Shown here: piece by piece, positions 61,155-64,000 of the stretch
Layout: every line of letters begins with the position of its first letter
Position numbering within the stretch: position 1 is the first letter of the stretch
Source of the DNA: Pseudomonas libanensis
Lineage (GTDB): Bacteria; Pseudomonadota; Gammaproteobacteria; Pseudomonadales; Pseudomonadaceae
Reading direction: 5' to 3'
DNA: 64,000 nucleotides
NCBI RefSeq assembly: GCF_001439685.1
Contig: NZ_JYLH01000006.1
Coordinates: forward strand, 62,001-126,000
Made by a program: the position numbers and the translations under genes
Notes under the pieces: model-generated
The model's input: the letters and a program-made list of their open reading frames with translations, nothing else
Database searches by the model: none
What the model was told of the DNA's origin: nothing

Positions 61155-61925
61155 TCAGGGGAGGGTGATGGTCAGGCTGGCCGTGCGGGTCGGAAGCTGA
61201 ATCACGTTGTCGAGCAGGGCCATTTGCGCTTGAGTGTCGGTTGAAAGCGTCAGGCTGAACGCGGTAAAACTGATTGCCCCAACGATCCCCAAGACTAAGG
61301 CGGGCGTCCATAACGGCACCTGACGACGCAGGAGGTGGGCGACACGGTCTGGGGAGGCCCAATGGGGGGCGAAGGCGGTTCGTTTGCCTTTGAGAAATAC
61401 CAGCTCCTCGCCCAGGCGCGCCGTCAGATAGCCCAGCTGCTCCGAACCTTCCAGACGATATTTGCCCTGAAAGCCGAGCAACAGGCACACGTGGTAGACC
61501 TCCAGTGCCTGCAAGCGAACCCCACCTTTACTGCGCAGATCTTCCAGATAGGTGAAGAACTTGTCCCCCGCCAACTGATCACCGAACATCACCAACTGCA
61601 TCGGATTGAGCTCCCACTGGTCGCGGAAGGGGCAATCGGATGCGGAGAGAATCAGCTCGTCGATGGTTGCGCAAAACGCGTACTTGGCCGCGTAGATGTC
61701 TTCGCTCGCGATACCCGCAGTAGCGGCAGCGTTCTCTATGCGGGTAAAAAACTGTTTGATCGCTGCGCTGAACGCTTGGTGGTGTTCAGGAACTTGGCGG
61801 CGTTGAATCATCAGCAGCAGATAAAAGCCATCGGACATCAGGTCGATCAGGCGTTGTGGAGCGTTGCCTGTGGGGCTGAGAAGTCCTGCCGGAACAGGCA
61901 TGTGAGGGGCGCTGGTATAGGTCAT
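61155..61925 (-). CDS. tssL: T6SS membrane complex protein TssL (DotU), short form
   Basis: 256 aa, overlapping tssK by 4 bases. The DotU pattern is present: LIDLMSDGFYLLLMIQRRQV, YAAKYAFCATIDELILSASD and a single C-terminal transmembrane helix (LWTPALVLGIVGAISFTAFS) followed by a short periplasmic tail. There is no OmpA extension, in keeping with the separate OmpA-like protein at 46732. Confidence 0.9.
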   Translation of the reverse strand: MTYTSAPHMPVPAGLLSPTGNAPQRLIDLMSDGFYLLLMIQRRQVPEHHQAFSAAIKQFFTRIENAAATAGIASEDIYAAKYAFCATIDELILSASDCPFRDQWELNPMQLVMFGDQLAGDKFFTYLEDLRSKGGVRLQALEVYHVCLLLGFQGKYRLEGSEQLGYLTARLGEELVFLKGKRTAFAPHWASPDRVAHLLRRQVPLWTPALVLGIVGAISFTAFSLTLSTDTQAQMALLDNVIQLPTRTASLTITLP

Positions 61926-63262
61926 GGCATTAGGGCTAGCAGTTCAAGTTTCAATTCGGAGAGGCCGTTGGGGATGTACACCGTGACGGTCTGGCTTTTA
62001 AGCATGTGTTCGTACAGTGCGCCGCGCGGTTCAAGGGCGAAATACAACATGCCTGGCCGCACAGGGATCGCGGACGGTGGCACGGGGGTGTAGGTCAATG
62101 TCACACCGGGCATAGAGGAGGTGACGAGTTTTTCAACCGTGTCCGGCGAACCAATTTTTACCGTGCGCGGCACGATTTCCGCGAGCTCTGCGCCGGCCTT
62201 TTCCGCACTGACACCCAGGTAGAGGGTGCAATTGCCATCAATGCGCTCATTGTCCAGACGCCCTTGGTGGTACGCCGGTTTCACTTGGGCGAGCGCAATG
62301 CTGAAGTAACGAGCAGAAATAACGGTGTCTACCAGCGTGTGAATAATGGCGAACAGGGTGTTGAAGCCTGGTGCCGGGTGGCGATGGTCGTAAGGCGGTA
62401 GATCCGCAAGGCGATGGGTCTTGGAAAACGTCAGCAGGGCGCCTGCCAAGCGAAGCAGTTCTTGATGCACGCGCTCGGGATGCAGGCCCGGGTGCTGGAA
62501 GAGGTGAGAAAGGCTGGCGCATGCGGTATTGCTGGTGTGCAACAACCAGAATGACGCGATATCTCCGGCGCGGAACTCAACGACATTCTGAGAGGGTTCG
62601 CGGTGAGTTTCTTGCATGACCTGGACCTTGGCGTCTAGGGCTTCAAGCAGCTGTCGCAACTTTATCAGCAGGCTGGGCATGGCGGCCAAATTCAAGGCGG
62701 GCGCCATGTACTGATCATCCACCTCAAAGCCTCCGGTACTGCTGCGTTTCAAGCGCGCTATCGGGATGACTTCAAATGCGTCGTGCGCCTGGTCGTCCGT
62801 CAGCAAGCGAACGGCGGGGGCAAGGAACGCCACTTCGCTTTCTTCCGCTTCGGTGAACATATCCGGTATTAGGGCGTTGTTCTGTGCATAGCGGCCAACG
62901 TCTATACCTAAGTCGCTGGCGGCCAGGTTGCGACCGTAGGGGGTCAGCTGCGGCAATGCCAGATACGCCGTGATTTCGGACACGCTGAGATCCTGAAGCG
63001 CGATGGCCGGTGGCAGTGTGGCGCCCTCCGGCGCAGAGTACAGCTCACGGCCCGGGAACACGGCTGACACTTCCAGCACGCGCAACGTGCCTTGCGCCAG
63101 ACTCGCTTTGTCGAGTTTCAGGTGTTGAATACCCCAGGCATAAGGCTGCAACAGCTGACTCATCTGGCTCAGCCTTGCCTCGTGATAGCGGTCCTGCTGT
63201 TGAAAGAGCTGCGGGCGCAGGAACAGCCCTTCGCCCCACAGGATTTTGGCGTTATAACTCAA
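61922..63262 (-). CDS. tssK: T6SS baseplate adaptor TssK
   Basis: 446 aa. The N-terminus is the family signature, KILWGEGLFLRPQLFQQQDR, which forms the phage receptor-binding-like shoulder. Other landmarks are FWLLHTSNTACASLSHLFQH and PRTVKIGSPDTVEKLVTSSM near the membrane-facing C-terminal domain. TssK joins the baseplate to TssL and TssM. Downstream of tssJ with a 46-base gap. Confidence 0.92.
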   Translation of the reverse strand: MSYNAKILWGEGLFLRPQLFQQQDRYHEARLSQMSQLLQPYAWGIQHLKLDKASLAQGTLRVLEVSAVFPGRELYSAPEGATLPPAIALQDLSVSEITAYLALPQLTPYGRNLAASDLGIDVGRYAQNNALIPDMFTEAEESEVAFLAPAVRLLTDDQAHDAFEVIPIARLKRSSTGGFEVDDQYMAPALNLAAMPSLLIKLRQLLEALDAKVQVMQETHREPSQNVVEFRAGDIASFWLLHTSNTACASLSHLFQHPGLHPERVHQELLRLAGALLTFSKTHRLADLPPYDHRHPAPGFNTLFAIIHTLVDTVISARYFSIALAQVKPAYHQGRLDNERIDGNCTLYLGVSAEKAGAELAEIVPRTVKIGSPDTVEKLVTSSMPGVTLTYTPVPPSAIPVRPGMLYFALEPRGALYEHMLKSQTVTVYIPNGLSELKLELLALMP

Positions 63263-63308
63263 TGGAGAAACTCCTTGCAGGGCGCTGTGGATGGGGCTAT
63301 CACGCTCG

Positions 63309-63899
63309 TTAGTTGCTCAGGCATTTGACGGTAGCCAACGTATCGGTGGCGCCGGTTGTGGTGCTGATCAGCGCTCCTTGCGTGGAGGTCAGGGCGCAGG
63401 CATGAACACCTACGGTGATGCCCGTGGGTGCCGAAGCGTTGGCGTCGTACGCAAAGCGCCAACGACGCTCGGCGGGCTCGCGGAAAAACGCCACGATTCC
63501 GATGTAGGCGGCACCGTTTTCCAGCTTTTCGTTGAGTTCGTAATGCTGTTCGGGCAGCAGCAACATTTCCCTTGAATTGACCAGATCTGAGCCCAGGGCT
63601 CGGAGTTCTTGAGTGTCATCCAGAAAGCTGTCGAAGGATGTTTGTTCGAAACGTTCTGTTGCACGCAAATGGTAAATTTTGATGACTTGGGCCAGAGGTT
63701 TCTTATGGGTTCCTTGATTCATATTGGCGGCGGCATGAATGCGTAGGGGAATCAGGGGGGGCTTATCCTCCTGGGTTTCATTGCTTGAGCATCCCATCAA
63801 GAAAACTATCCCCACCAGAACCAGATACTTAGTGGTACTTACAAGTGCAGTTATGAAGGCGATGAGAGGATAAAGGGCGCGCTTTTTTTGTGTTTGCAT
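63309..63899 (-). CDS. tssJ: T6SS outer-membrane lipoprotein TssJ
   Basis: 196 aa from the ATG at 63899 (a TTG two codons earlier is possible). A hydrophobic stretch leads to the lipobox FLMGC, with the cysteine near residue 36, a rather long signal. The mature part has the TssJ beta-sandwich pattern: HLRATERFEQTSFDSFLDD, LVNSREMLLLPEQHYELNEK and GIVAFFREPAERRWRF. TssJ anchors TssM to the outer membrane. First gene in the window of the right-hand minus-strand T6SS operon; the last 100 bases hold no complete gene. Confidence 0.88.
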   Translation of the reverse strand: MQTQKKRALYPLIAFITALVSTTKYLVLVGIVFLMGCSSNETQEDKPPLIPLRIHAAANMNQGTHKKPLAQVIKIYHLRATERFEQTSFDSFLDDTQELRALGSDLVNSREMLLLPEQHYELNEKLENGAAYIGIVAFFREPAERRWRFAYDANASAPTGITVGVHACALTSTQGALISTTTGATDTLATVKCLSN

Positions 63900-64000
63900 C
63901 GGCAAGTAGCTCTAGAACATATAAACGTGGTGTGGCCGTTGAGTTTTACTCTAAGTTGGTATGGAGGCTATCGGCCACTCGGAAATTGCTTGCGCTGAGC

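Noticed and set aside
61144..61488. N-terminal extension of the vgrG open frame
   Set aside because: It runs through the coding region of tssL on the same strand in another frame; the start at 61143 has a good ribosome-binding site and a normal VgrG N-terminus.

Overview
The window looks like a chromosomal segment of a Pseudomonas of the fluorescens group: high GC, Pseudomonas-type REP palindromes, sfnB/sfnR-type sulfur genes, a Wadjet island and a Pseudomonas-style type VI secretion (T6SS) cluster. All identifications come from reading the translated sequence; no database search was possible.

Region 1 (about 1-20.4 kb) is an organosulfur scavenging block. It has an sfnB-type flavin monooxygenase, three SsuD/LLM-type flavin monooxygenases, a DszB-like desulfinase homologue with its catalytic Cys, His and Arg conserved, a class II aldolase-like protein, a peptide-type ABC importer with two paralogous binding proteins, an SsuA-like binding protein (frameshifted at its 3' end), a secreted lipase-like hydrolase, a TonB-dependent receptor and an SfnR-like sigma-54 activator. 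Three sequences fit the sigma-54 consensus (GG-N10-GC): two divergent ones between sfnB and the desulfinase operon, and one in front of the second operon. Each lies near TGCTG/CAGCA palindromes that could be activator sites. The two long operons converge on a REP pair at about 10.1 kb.

Region 2 (20.4-24.7 kb) is a betaine-type uptake operon with ATPase and permease fused in one protein, a periplasmic binding protein and a homocysteine S-methyltransferase-like enzyme.

Region 3 (24.9-33.2 kb, minus strand) is a complete four-gene Wadjet type I anti-plasmid system, jetABCD, with every gene pair overlapping by 4 bases. Next to it (33.3-35.3 kb) are a DUF2165-like remnant, a small lipoprotein, a small HTH protein and two short paralogous proteins.

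Region 4 (35.7-63.9 kb) is a T6SS cluster. It holds a decayed vgrG, then tssA, a membrane protein, an M15 peptidase, PAAR, an unknown membrane protein, tssM, tagF and an OmpA-like protein on the plus side (one gene excepted), and tssJ-tssK-tssL-vgrG on the minus strand from the right. The sheath and baseplate genes (tssBCEFG, clpV, hcp) are not in the window.

Between these arms (47.5-58.2 kb) lies a tandem array of effector/immunity cassettes. Intact vgrG is followed by a PoNe-like nuclease effector, its DUF1911-like immunity protein, a small membrane ORF and a protein made of three helix-turn-helix repeats. A second cassette starts with a 5'-truncated vgrG copy (1,233 bp ungapped repeat) carrying a different tail, a second effector and a second immunity gene. 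A third keeps only 36 bp of vgrG, an orphan immunity gene and the repeat-HTH gene. The layout suggests effector cassettes exchanged by recombination between vgrG and the conserved 3' end of the immunity gene. The triple-HTH protein that follows every cassette is the least explained component and the best candidate for an undescribed element.
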